In this document: positions 1 through 12,300 of the stretch, in pieces | Layout of the letters: each line of letters starts with the position of its first letter | How positions within the stretch are numbered: the first letter of the stretch is position 1 | From: Serinus canaria | Lineage: Eukaryota > Chordata > Aves > Passeriformes > Fringillidae | Direction: 5' to 3' | Length of the DNA stretch: 64,000 nucleotides | Assembly: GCF_022539315.1 (NCBI RefSeq) | Contig: NC_066315.1 | Location: 100,731,990 to 100,795,989, forward strand | Made by a program: the position numbers and the translations under genes | The notes under the pieces: generated by a model | The model's database searches: none | Told to the model about the DNA's origin: nothing | The model's input: only the letters and a program-made list of their open reading frames with translations

Positions 1-3000
1 GTCTTAGAAGACAGAAAACTCTTAATGGCATCCTGGATTCAACTCCAAGTAAAGGAAGTAGAAGTAGGAAGAGAAAGTAGAAACCCTGCAGGTTAGACCA
101 GGCATTCCATTTTCAAGAGTGGGCATTCACTGTTCCAATTGTTCCTAGTCACTGTCCACAGCATGGACATCTCTTTCCCAGGGTCCAAGGCAAGGTTCAA
201 AACTCAGCATCAACAGGTCTGTTGCATTACTTTAATGTGACCCATAAAGCAACCTAAAATGAAGTTGACATTTTTTATAAAATTATCTGTAAATCATGTG
301 GACTTTCTAAAGAGGTTGACTAATCTCAAGTGAAAACTGCTAATCAGATAAAACACTGAAGAGATGTTGATGTTCAGAAAACTAAACTACTGCTGCAAAG
401 TGAAAAGCATTACATACTTTCCACGTCCACTACAGCTAGAGAACATTTAATGGCTTCAGACTGTACCAGGAGACTAGCAAAGGTTATTTATCCTTCTACT
501 AAGTATCTAACTCTATGCCAGTCAGCATAATTAAGTATCAGAATAAACTGCCCAAGGAGACAGGAATTTCCATCAGGCAAGCCTTTAAAGAAAAGGTCTG
601 GCAAACATCTGTCAGGAACTGAGTACAGCTTATTCTACTCTGGAGCAAATGGATGAACTGGATCTGCATGTCTCAACGTTTAATGCATGCCTCACTGGAG
701 GATGTAGTAACAAGTAAGAATTTTCTCTGTCAACAAAACCATACTAGTGTACTATGATGAGGAACACATTTTTAATCTGTTCAACAGGAACTGTCTCAGA
801 AGGCTAACAAACAGCAGTCTGGACAATTTCTTGATATCCCATTCCAGCTCTATTGTCTGGTACTGCTACAATCAATGACAAGACACAAAAGGAGACAACA
901 GAGAGCCATATAATCTAGCAGATGTACTAAGCCCTGGGAGAACAAGCATTTTTTTTCTGCCTATCAAAGATAATTACATACTGAAGCATACTCTGTGTGG
1001 TACTAAATGGTTTTGGGCACTATTGTTGGAGTCTTCCAAGGAGAGAATTAATTCTTACAAACTCCAAATGTGCTTCTCCTTTGTTAGAGATATCCATAGT
1101 TTACTTCCTTAGTTTAGCCATATGAAGTATAAATTCAGATAAATTAAAATTTCATCATGTTCATATGTTACCAAAATATCTCATGCAAATATTAGATGGT
1201 CTAGCTGACATATACACCTTGTATTATTTTTTTATGCTCACCAGATAAGCAACTGAAATAAAAATACATGTACCCTAATGCATACATTATATAAATTCAG
1301 CTTATTAACAGCAATGTTATTTCTAACGGGTTTTTTTGAGTTGTCAAAAGACCTGAACACATAGTTCACATGTGTTCATATAGCTATTGTGTTCACCAAG
1401 CTATTCAGTGGTTGTTAGGACAGCATAATAAGCATTAATGTCTGGACAAATATGAAAGATTATGTCTAATAATCACAACAGTAACTTCACTACATTTCTC
1501 TGTCAACAGCTATAAGTGCACAATTAGAACCATCTAAACACTGTAAAAACTATTAAATGGAAATAAAACCCTGCAAGTGTTTTTTCTTTTATCTTATGCT
1601 AACCATTGGAATAGTCTCATCCACTTAGGTCACTACAGCTTTTATTTTGTGAAGAATGAGGACTTTTTTATGGACTGGTATCCTTTAGCATTACTCACCA
1701 CATGTAAGAGGCAATGTTTTTTATGAACATTATTTCACACTAGGCTGTAGCACTTCCTAACACCAATTACATTAGCTAATGAATGCCTAACATTTTTCAT
1801 ACTTATAATGATTTAAGAACTATAATTTTTAAATTCATAGCTGCAGATGTTTATGCATTGAGAAAAATCCTTATTTGTTTACAGATATTTCCACTACCTT
1901 CTGAAGATATTTCATTAAAATTATCACTGTTGATTTGGCCTGGTCAATCTTTACTTCAGAGCTCTATGTTTCTGTATGTAGTACGGATTTACCTTCATGA
2001 CTTTGTGTTGTTCAAACTCACACTTTACTCTTAGCTTACTGCCTGCCTGATTTCAAATAATTTTCTTGGCTGAATCTAAATTATGACATTTTGGCAATAT
2101 TTTCTCTATCTTTCCTAATCCACTCTCAAGAGTGCAGATTAGTCAAAGGCCAGCTGAACACTTCTGACAATTGTCCATCTGTTAGAGAATAAGTATGTGA
2201 CAGTTTAAGTGACTTTGACATAACCATGTACTCAGTTCTTCTAAAAATACAACAACTGTGTTTATTATGCTAAAAACCTGAATACAGGAATATTAACTGA
2301 AACACCTCTACTCTCCATCAATAATATTATTCTCTGTTTTTATTTAGGATCTTATATTACACATTGTTTTATATCATGCAATTCCAAATCAAACCCTACA
2401 TTATTCTAATCTCAGCTGTCTACTGTACCAGGGTGGACAGTGAGCAACACTGGACAGAACAGTGCAAGCAGTTTATCAGCTTACTTTTCGGTATCAACTT
2501 TATCAGTCCATCACTGGGACTCCATATTCACAGCCTTTGTCAAACTTCCATTCCCTACTCTTTCCCTGAATTACTGAATGACACTTCAATTAACTTGACC
2601 ATATCCCAAATAAAGATCAGAATAAATAGGGAAAAAAAAAAAAAAGAAAACACAAGATTATTTCATCCCTTTACTAGTAAGCTGATTTGCTTTCCCCATT
2701 TTATTCTGTTATCTTCTTCATCTTATCTAAGTAGTTCATCAGAGTCAGCAGAAAGAATTACCTTTGCCTCACTTTACTGGGACCAATGAAACTAACTAGA
2801 AAGAGACTAAAAGGTCTAAAGGTTTCTACTAATGTTTTTGGAAGATAAAAAGTTACAAGTAGACGCTGAATCTTCCAATCTTTTCCTGTTTTTTAACCTC
2901 CTCCTGTCTTATATCCATTCATCATCAAATGGTCTTGCAGAGAATACAAATTTCGACACAAGAGTAAGTATGACCACACACACACAGAAAATCCTTTTCT

Positions 3001-3830
3001 AGAGAAGACAGTTTTATAGATTGTTGGGAAACAAACAGATTCTCTCTCCTTAGGGCAATATACATGTCACTCATCACTGTCAATGCAGAGGATTACTCCA
3101 GCTTCTGTTATTCATTAGTAGCACAGATAAACGCGTGGTCTATTGTACAAGTGTACCAGGAAGACAAACCAAAGAACTGGGTGATTTGAAACTTGCCTCC
3201 AGAACTCTGAAAATCATGAGATTCTTCACATTTATAAACAACAAACCACCCTTCAGCATGACTAGACTTGCCATATTCCTTCATTCTCCAACACTCAAAA
3301 ATGGACTGTACAATTTTTAGATGGGACTCCCTCGTACAGGAGCTGCTCTAAAGCTTTGTGCAGCATTTGGCTTTTAAGTCCTCCCTCACAGAGAGAGTAA
3401 GTCCCTCTGTTATAAAGGAATATTGGACACTGCTGTTTTTCTTTGGTCTGTGCCCTGTTACAGGCCTTCACACCTGTTTTGTGTGTTTGCTACAGAGACT
3501 AATACACTGTAAAATAAAATAAAATATGGATAGCTGTTCTTGTGAGTATATAAAAACTTCAAATTAGCTAAGATATGGAGACTATATACTAACTTTTATC
3601 AAACAAAACCAAAGCATCCAGTTTCTTTTTAAATAAACTTGCAAGTTAAAATAAAATAGAATTCTGTCCCACAGTTTAACTTACAGTTAAATCAATGTAA
3701 AAATACATAACTTTCAATACTGAAGTTATCACAACATAGATTCATATTTATTTCTTTCAATTACAGCAACAAAAATCATGAAACATGCTTCATTTTACTG
3801 AAATCAAATGGGCATTAATATAAATTTTAC
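1..3830 (-). other. ANKRD12 intron 2 (partial)
   Basis: AT-rich sequence downstream of the first coding exon. I see no further exon, RNA gene or clear repeat family in it. Frames such as 2364-2789 on the plus strand include poly-A-derived lysine runs and no recognisable domain, so I treat them as chance ORFs. Confidence 0.7.
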
Positions 3831-3917
3831 CTTTCTCGCAGTTGTTTTTTCCACCATGGTGCTATTACTGTCAGAATTTTCAACTTGAACTGTTTTTGTA
3901 GACCCAAATTTGGGCAT
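3831..3917 (-). CDS. ANKRD12: ANKRD12, first coding exon (residues 1-29)
   Basis: Read on the minus strand this exon gives a start codon at 3917 and 29 codons, beginning MPKFGSTKTVQVENSDSNST and ending MVEKTTARK. It stops on a codon boundary at a GTAAAA donor. From memory, human ANKRD12 begins [20 protein letters not shown] followed by MVEKPYGRK, so the match is close over the whole exon. ANKRD12 (ANCO-2) is a large nuclear protein with ankyrin repeats near the N-terminus; the family is known to bind p160 coactivators and recruit histone deacetylases. Only the N-terminal leader lies here; the repeats are encoded by later exons off the left edge. The start context has A at -3. NDUFV2 lies upstream on the same strand, the human gene order, which supports the call. 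Confidence 0.93.
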
Positions 3918-3968
3918 TTTATAGCTGTTTAGCTAGTTGTATCTTGTATCAGTGGGTTCATCCTGTGT
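3918..3968 (-). other. ANKRD12: ANKRD12 exon 2, 5' untranslated part
   Basis: The exon is preceded on the minus strand by a pyrimidine-rich tract ending TTTTTCAG at 3969-3971, so it starts at 3968 and has 51 untranslated bases before the ATG at 3917. This leader contains an upstream ATG (see the upstream ORF entry). The acceptor is inferred from consensus alone. Confidence 0.8.
3929..3961 (-). promoter_or_regulatory. Upstream ORF in the ANKRD12 leader
   Basis: A minus-strand ATG at 3961, with A at -3, opens a ten-codon frame (MNPLIQDTTS) that stops with TAA at 3929-3931. That is 11 bases before the ANKRD12 start codon, and the frame is out of phase with the main frame. Such a short upstream frame just before the start codon commonly lowers or conditions translation of the main ORF. 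The effect here is inference. Confidence 0.6.
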
Positions 3969-6433
3969 CTGAAAAACAAACAAACAACATTACATAAATA
4001 TACACAGGGCAGTGTCATTTCAGGACAAATGTTACTGCAGATGGTAGCAGAGCTGAATAGTACCCCAAAAAAAGATGACTAATAACGACACCTGGCTTCA
4101 AGCATCTTCCTCACATGCAGCTCAAACCTTGGGGCAAAACCCCAAAAGGTCTAACAAGCTGTTTCTGGGAACATTGTCATGAAAAAAGCACCAAGTCAGC
4201 TGCTAAACTACCTTATCCCTCTAGCTTACCTTTTTGGAAGACTGAACATTTTTGGCTATTTTAACAGGTTCATAGGTTCAATATCTCACTTAATGTTAAA
4301 TGTCCTAAAGCTTAAAAAGATGAACAAGATTTCTAGCAACACTGGAAAGAGAAATAAGGCTTTCTAGCCTGGGAAACTAAAATACTGTATATTCAATATA
4401 GTACGGTGGAAAAAAGTCAAGTCTTGTGATTTATAATTCTTTCTGGCTCAAGAGATGCCCTTTAGAAGAAAAATGTTCTAAAGCTTAAACCTGGAACTAG
4501 AAACCTTAATTTCCACTGTCTATCAAATCAATTATATAAGCCGCTACTAGAGCCAGATATCTATCTATATAAAGCTCCAAGAGCTGTGTAGTGTTTCATC
4601 TCCATGGTATACCAATCACAGATTCACATGAGGGAAGAGGTCAGACTTGCCTCTTCCACAGCAGGAAGTGCCATCCTTTTTGTAAGAATGGCTGAGAGAA
4701 AAGGTCACACAAAAGGTAAAACTGCATTTGACAGCACTTCAGAGCTGGTGACTTTTTATGGGTCTTTTTGAGTTGATGTATTTTGTTTCAAGTATTTATG
4801 TGATCACAATCTTACTGAGCTGACATAATTTTATGCCTGATCAAGTGCATACCTGATCAGGTGCAACACTCCTATTGTTGCTTTACCATTAAGGTTTTGG
4901 GATCATCACACAGAGAATTTGTTGCTGTTTTAGGACCATGGCCACTATTTTGGTTTGACACAGTTAATTGACAACAAATCTGGTGCAGATGACTTTGAAA
5001 AAAACATTTTGCACACTACACCTGACACATGAGACGTTGATATTCAAACAAATTTCTACATCCTGCCCACACATCCATCCCCCACAAAGCTTAAACCATG
5101 GAAAATTTGAATATTTGTCTAAGATTAATACTGTTGCATACAACAATGTAACATGCTTTCTCTTAATCTTCCAGAATAGGAGGGGAAGAAAAGTTCAAAA
5201 AGTTAAATCCTTGAGAAGGAGAGGTAAGAAATGTTGCACTAAGGTCTGCTGTTTTCTTCCCTTTCTCCTACACCTGAGGAAGTCTTTTTTTGTTTTGTTG
5301 GTTTTTTTTTTTTAACACTAACCACAAGCTTATGAAAAACAGGAAGAGATTAATTAGAAACAATCTCACATTCTATAACCAGAATCTTGTCTCCACTATG
5401 ATACAATATTGTGAAACTCATACTGTTCTACTCTTACTTAAGCCAAAAGATTAACATTAGTATATTCCCTTCATTCATGGAGTGTTAACAGGATTTATGC
5501 AGCCTTACTGATACAGAGAGTAATTGTTCAATTTTAATGAACATCAAAGCACATGGTTATCAGCCTTTTGCTTTTCGTTGCTTTTTGTAACAGCTGCAAG
5601 AACAAAAAATGGTTATCAGTTCAAAGAAGAGAAAGAAAACTACACTGAGTTTCCTGTAATTTACAAAAACCTTTCCTGAATCCTAAAAGAAGCAACAAGT
5701 TACTATCTTCAGAGAATACTACTGTGCTGATTAGACCAAACATAACATATTACTACAGTAGCAAATATCTGTTCCAGTGGTTTGAAAAGGGACAAATCAT
5801 AAATCTCCTTTTGCTCATTTAGCCTCTTAAATCCTCTCTGTAAGCTTCATTTGTAACAATTCCCATTGTATATATCATGATTACAACAACTTAAAAAAAA
5901 AAAAAAAACAATGGGTCAAATTTTCTTTATCATTTTAATCAGAATATTTTTTATTGCATATGCTGCTGTTTCCTTTCCTTCCTTTTTACTGCTACCTGGC
6001 TCCCTGGAACTACCTCCATTCCTGCTTTGCTTCTCTTCCTTTCCTGGTTTCATACGCCATTCCCTGGTATATGACAGCAAGAAGCCAAACTTAAAGAGCT
6101 TAGTAAAATTTATTAGCTTAGGCTTGGCTCCTTGGTCTCATTTGCCTCACCAGAAGGAGCTGCCCTTCACAAAAGGCCTCCCCCCTGCATGTCTCACCGG
6201 GACAGCAACAGTTTATTTTTTAAAATGGTAGAACAACAAAACCCAGCCTCAAGTATTGTAAAGGGGCAAGAGGATTATGAAAACACTTTCAAAACAGATT
6301 TCAATTAAAGGTATTTTAATAATACAGTTAACTTAATATACAAATAGAAGTAAATGAAAACAGAAAGCATAGGATGTTTCCATTTTCTTTACCAAATGAT
6401 CAACAGGCAGAAGCAGATGTGCAGGAAGATCCA

Positions 6434-6613
6434 CCTGAACATGAGAAGAATTTTACTATGTAGGTGACCAAGCACTGAGACAGTTAACCCAGAGAGGTGA
6501 CGGAGTCTCCCTCACTGGAGGTATTCAAAAACCCTCCAGACACAATCCTGCACCATGTGCTCTGGGATGGCCCACTGTGCTCCCTTTCAACCTGACCCAT
6601 TGATTCTGTGATC
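6434..6613 (+). mobile_element. CR1 LINE 3' fragment
   Basis: The stretch matches the usual CR1 tail order: ATGAGAAGAA, then CACTGAGACAG, then CCAGAGAGGTGACGGAGTCT, then an ATTCAAAAACC block, ending TGATTCTGTGAT. Orientation is plus. It is diverged and 5'-truncated, as nearly all bird CR1 copies are. Confidence 0.85.
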
Positions 6614-9600
6614 AAAAGCAAGCATGAATTCATGAAATTCCTGACCCAAGTCAAATATGTTTTGGAAAAAAAACTGCTTTGGAAGTTCACTAAAACTGAG
6701 TGTCACATACTGGATTACCAAAGCAGAACCACCACACTCTAAGACTAACAAACAGCACTATTTCCATAAAGTGTTCCAAGTACCAGATTGCTGTTGCACA
6801 ATGGCTGTGCAAAATTTAAAACAGACATAAATGCATCACATATTTGAGAAAAAATACTTTTCATAAAGAGTGAGAATTCAAAAAAATTATTAAAATATCA
6901 CTATGGTGGCCCAGAAATTAGGCAAACTATTCAACTGGTGATTACATAGTGTATATAACAACAACATTTTCTGCGGAAGAAGGGATTTTACTGACACTTC
7001 AACTTTTATTTCCATTTGTCTGGAGTTCAATGCCATTTCAACTCAAGTTCAAGTTCTGAACACAAATGTTTGCATTCATAGTGAAAATGGAGAACATTAA
7101 CAGGGTCTTCCAGGGAAATCTAGATCTGTCTGCTTTGAGTTTTCCTCACAGCCATTTTTTAATGCAATTACTGGTTTATTAGACAATCTTGATAGCAAAT
7201 TTTGAATCACCAGAACCCTAAATTAAAAGTTAAACTCTTTACATTCAAATGATTCTCCTTTGTCACAACAAGCAGGGTCTTCACTTCTCATGTGACACAC
7301 AGGCACAGCTGTGCTTTCTCTCAAACAGTCTGATTTCAAGCTTTTTAATAAAACAGAATTTGCTTCCTACTAAAGAAACTTCTCTGTATGTAACAAAATC
7401 AGATATTTTTTATTTTATGTTTGGACATCTTTCCTGCACATTCATTACCAATCATGAGTCATACTACGGGAAATACTGTTAAACTCTTCTCTCAGTTATT
7501 TTTCAGCTAAGGAACTAAAAATTCTATTCTATTTTCTCCTTCAAGTAACAAAGGTAAGTATTTAGACAGATCTATGTGCAGTGACATAAAATGCTAAGAT
7601 TATTTTATATAAAAAACCCTGGACATAAAAATCCCAAAAAAATCCTACCAATCACCAGAATTTCAGCTATAATTAGCTACAGAAAATTAGCAATATAATA
7701 AATCTCTAATGCCAACTAGTCACTGTATTAATTTGTATAAGCTTACATCTAGCACTGATGAAATAGGTTGTCCTTACCTATGTAAAAAAACAGGGAATTC
7801 AAGCAGTACTAAAATGGTGCTGCTGCCACTGTCATTCACTCCTTTACATCTTTCAGTCTGTTCTGAGAAATTAAGGGCCATGTGTTTGTGTTAGATGCAT
7901 ATGTACGATTCACTAATGACTTCCAAGCCTGTAGATGGATTTTTTTTTAATTTGGCAGCAGCAGAAATTTTCAAATATATTAAGCACTCACAAATTTCAC
8001 GGGAAAAGGTGGCCAGTGGATAATAAGAATGACAATAATAATCCTCACCGTTTTTCACATGGCAAGGCTTCAATATGAGCTTCACAACATACTGCCTGTA
8101 AGAAAACTCCACATGAGATGGCCTTTGTAAACAACTTTTCTTTTTTCTCTTAGTTATGGGGGGGAGTTTCAGTTGAGACCTGCACATTACCAGAGTCAAT
8201 CACAAGACACAAATTGCTAAGAAATTAAGCATCATTAGTTTTGGTGCTCACTGAGCTACTTGTTTCCTTTCTGGTTCAGACTGTGTTCCCTTTAACACCT
8301 ACAGCAAAATGTTAGAGGATGCTTTGGGAAGGTTTTCTTTGGTAGTCCTGCTGCACAGCTGATCTTGAAGGTTAGCTGCCTGCTGGTACTACATGAAAGC
8401 AAGGGGGGACAAGATTAACCTTCTACGGGAATACCAGTAATTGATGAGTTCATTTCCAAGACACTGCATCTACCCTCCTGGTCTAGAAAGCATCTGCATT
8501 TGAAAAGCAGGGGTCTAGAGTAAGGCAATCTTCTCAACTACCTTTGCTTCATCTGCAGGGAAGAAGAAAAACAAAACCAAAATCAAACAAACAAAAAAAA
8601 TCCCTCTCTCAATAAGGATTTACTCCAGACTGGGAAACAGTGAATCAACTATACCAAATTTCTGCTATAAATAGCTGACAGGAATGTTATAATAAAATTA
8701 AACTGTTGAAAATGACAACTTACAGCTACATCTAAATTAGCAAGAAGTAAAGAATTATCAAGAGCGGATCTGCAGAGTAGAACAGCTGGTAACAAAACTC
8801 CAAATTTACACTAGTCACATTTAGCAGATTTGCTCTGGACTACTTCTACTGCAGTTCCATGTACTAAATGCACATTAAAGGCTGGAGTACATTCAACAAA
8901 CTCCTAAACACGTCTCAGCTTAAACCAGGAGGAATCAAGCTCTGAAAACATTACACATACAAACTAAACTACAGTGAGGAGAGAGGATAGTCACTGATTT
9001 AAACTAAGACTGACCTGATTTTCTCTTAGCAATCTCCTCCTTCCCAGTCCTAGAAATTTGTCTCTTCCAAGTTTATTTTGAAATGACTGGTATGATCTAG
9101 ATCTCAAAGCTATTAAGAGTCAACCAAAAGAAAAAAAAAGTTAGTGGAAGAGAGATGGCTAAGAACAGCTGAACTGAGGGAAAGGCAGGCAAAAGCCAAC
9201 ATTACATATTCTGCTCAGAGAAAGCCAGCTGGCCAACCCGTATGCACACACTGGCTAATTAAGAAGTATGTAGGTAGCTCACGCCTAGCCATACCAAATG
9301 TTATCTGTATTCTGGTGGGAGTGTGTCAAAGACAGATGAGGTTAACACACTGGGAGAAAGGGAATGGGTATAGTACAAAGGACCAAAAAGCGAGAGAAAA
9401 CTGGTATTTTCAAATCCTGTAAGAAGCAGAGTTTAGCAAAAAGATGTTCATTTAACTAAGTTTAACACTCTGTGTTCTTTTTTCTTCTTATCAGGAAAGT
9501 GCAAATTACTTCAGTATTTTATTTCACAACAAAAGCATCCTTCAGCAAACAGTTCAGAGAAGTGATTTCTTTCCAAAAGAGAGGTTAACTAATTAAAAAT

Positions 9601-11776
9601 GCTAAATGAAATGTGTGATAGGAGATGTAACTGCCAATTATTTTCTTCTTATGGAACTCAGTCCTTCTGCACACAGTTACTCAACCAGAGCCAACTGCTA
9701 CACAATGAAATGGCTCCTGGTAAATTAACATGTAATAAGATCAGCATCTTCCTTTTCACCTACAGTGTCCAGTAAGAAAAAAGGACTTGAGACAGAACAA
9801 GAAATTATAAGGGATATTTCAGTTAGAGGCTGGGGATGTGCTAAGAGGCACAAGATCAGCAATCTGCTATTGTGAGGAAAGAGACCATTCAGGTTGCAAC
9901 ACACAGTAAGAGGGCAGTGAAGTCCAGTAGGACAGGGCCAGGCTTTTCTGGGTTGCACCATGTCTACAAAAGGAACATCTGTCTGTATTTTAACCTGGTA
10001 TCTCCCACACAGAAATATGTCTAAAGCTTCAGATTAGCCAAACGACAGAATGTGACTGTGACAAGGAGGCAGTGGAGAGAGAGACTTGACAGGACAATGC
10101 TGAGAAGAGATTGTCTCTGGGAGGAAAGCACAGAGGACTCCATGATCAACACACAAATATTTTTTCCCAGAATACTTTTTTTCTGTGTTACAGAACACAA
10201 ACCAGAAGCCTTTACTCTTGTCATTCCTATGCCTTGTAAAAAAGCATGAGCCTTCCATATCCTTTTTGTTTAAACTGAGAATGACCAGCTTAGACCAGCT
10301 TACCCTTTTCCACTACCTCCTTGGACAGATATACTTGCAGAAATGAAGTCTCAAAGATGGCTGATGTCTCATGAAAATGTCAAAATGATGGTAAAGGATG
10401 GGAAACTGCCGAGAGCAAGTGCTTAAAAATCTCATCAGAGCATTATACAAAAACAGTGTTCTGAAAGGTCAAAATTTCAGTGACTGCAGCCAGAAAAATA
10501 TTTGTACCAAGGTTTTAATTGAAGAAAACGATATCAACACAGCTATTCTATAATCACTAGAGCAGTTTGATCTTTACAATGAAGACCCTGAAAAAGTCAT
10601 TAAAGGCTTTATTTGAGCAGAAATAGTTCAAGGTTCTTGTGTTACATGGATCCCCCCCATAGAAGAATTCCTCTCAATCTTTTAGCAACACAGGGCACTG
10701 CTGTAGTCCAACACATATTACTGCTAAGTAGGAATAGGGAACATTTTAACTCCCTGGGTGCTAAAGTCAAAGTTGAATAGGTACAAAACCTAGAAAGTAA
10801 AACATTTTTTTCTAAAAAGCTGATAATACATTAGATATATGCAGCTATAATAGACTAAATATACACTGCAATACCTCCCTACTGGCAAGCCTGCCTCCTG
10901 CTGCAGGCTAGAACCATATTATTCTCTACAAGCTCAAAGGAAACCACACTCTGCATAAGAAAAGATTAAATAAAAGGCTATTTGTGTACACTGTACTATT
11001 TGAGATTGTATTTTTACCATCACCACTTCCTGTATGTGGTACACACAATAATACCTTCAAATACAACGAACAGAACATTTTACCAGGCTCTTTTTGCCCT
11101 GCACTCCATGGTGTCTCATTGTACTCACAATTCAGTTCTCTGTCAGTAACCAGCAAATAAATTACTAACTGCTACTGGCTTTAGGTGGCACAGCAATTTA
11201 GTATTGTAGAGAGAACACTGTCTCAATGATACATGCAGTGGCTTTTGCAGATGAAAGGTGACAAGAACATTTTTATTTGGAAAATATTCACAAGGTCTTT
11301 TCACACAATTGTGACGGTTCAGTGCACACACATTCCGGTGTCAGGGTTATGATGAAAGAACTAAGCTCCAACACAGTCTCAAACTAATGTGCCTAAGGCA
11401 ACAGTCTGTTGCTGTATTAAGTGCAAATGCAGTACCCAGCACGGACATGAGTCACAAATTTGGCAGATTTTACAGCATTTGATGATAAAAATATGACAAA
11501 ACATTCTTGGTTCAGAAGTGAGAAATTCTTTTTTATTACATTTTTTCTTCAAGATTTGCACAATACTTGAGACAACTTTGTGGCTAGACCATGCAATGCT
11601 GGGATTAGTTCTACTCTTTTGCTGTACCTATTGTGCAATCTTAGAAACAATGCCTTACCTCTCCCCTGCAGCAGTGTGTCCTACCAGATTTTAGCTGATA
11701 TATAAAAAAAATTGAAGAAAACAAAGCATCATCCTAATAAACATACATTTCAAAAATATGTGCCATGAAATAAGTT

Positions 11777-11783
11777 GTGTGTG

Positions 11784-11838
<55 letters not shown>

Positions 11839-11839
11839 T
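11777..11839. repeat. TG/TC/TA compound microsatellite
   Basis: A short TG run is followed by about 15 TC units and then about 12 TA units. It is a plain simple-sequence repeat inside intron 1 of ANKRD12, likely to vary in length. Confidence 0.95.
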
Positions 11840-12270
11840 TTGGAGACTCCTCAGATACCAGCTAATAGACAGAACAGACTCATTGTCCTATCAGAGAGCA
11901 TGCCTACATTTTAATTTGAAATGCTGAGATACCGAGATTCAAACGTAAGAATTGCACAAATCTTTCTGCAATAAGCAAAATAAACTACTTATGTGAACTC
12001 CAGTTTATAAAGGTGTCCTTTGTAAAATAAAGTGTAACAGTAAAACAGGCAAGGGCAGTGACTACTCACAATCTCCAGAACAGCTTTTAATATACTCTGA
12101 AGTACCTACTCATAGCATGCCAGACTACACTATACAGGGATAGGACGAAGGCCCTAAAAAACAGCCAATACTCAGGCAGCAAGAAAGATTTTCCAATACT
12201 TCAGCTGGAACTCACCACTTCCTACCAAAATAAGGAATATATCTCATAGTCTAGGAATTTCTACTAGGAA

Positions 12271-12300
12271 GAGAGAAAAAAAAAAAAAAAAAAGAGAGAG
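12271..12300. repeat. A-rich / GA simple repeat
   Basis: A homopolymer A-run flanked on both sides by GAGAG motifs, which makes a short low-complexity purine tract. Confidence 0.85.

Noticed and set aside
2364..2789. 141-codon plus-strand ORF
   Set aside because: It includes a poly-A-coded lysine run and a serine-rich stretch, has no recognisable family and lies inside an ANKRD12 intron.
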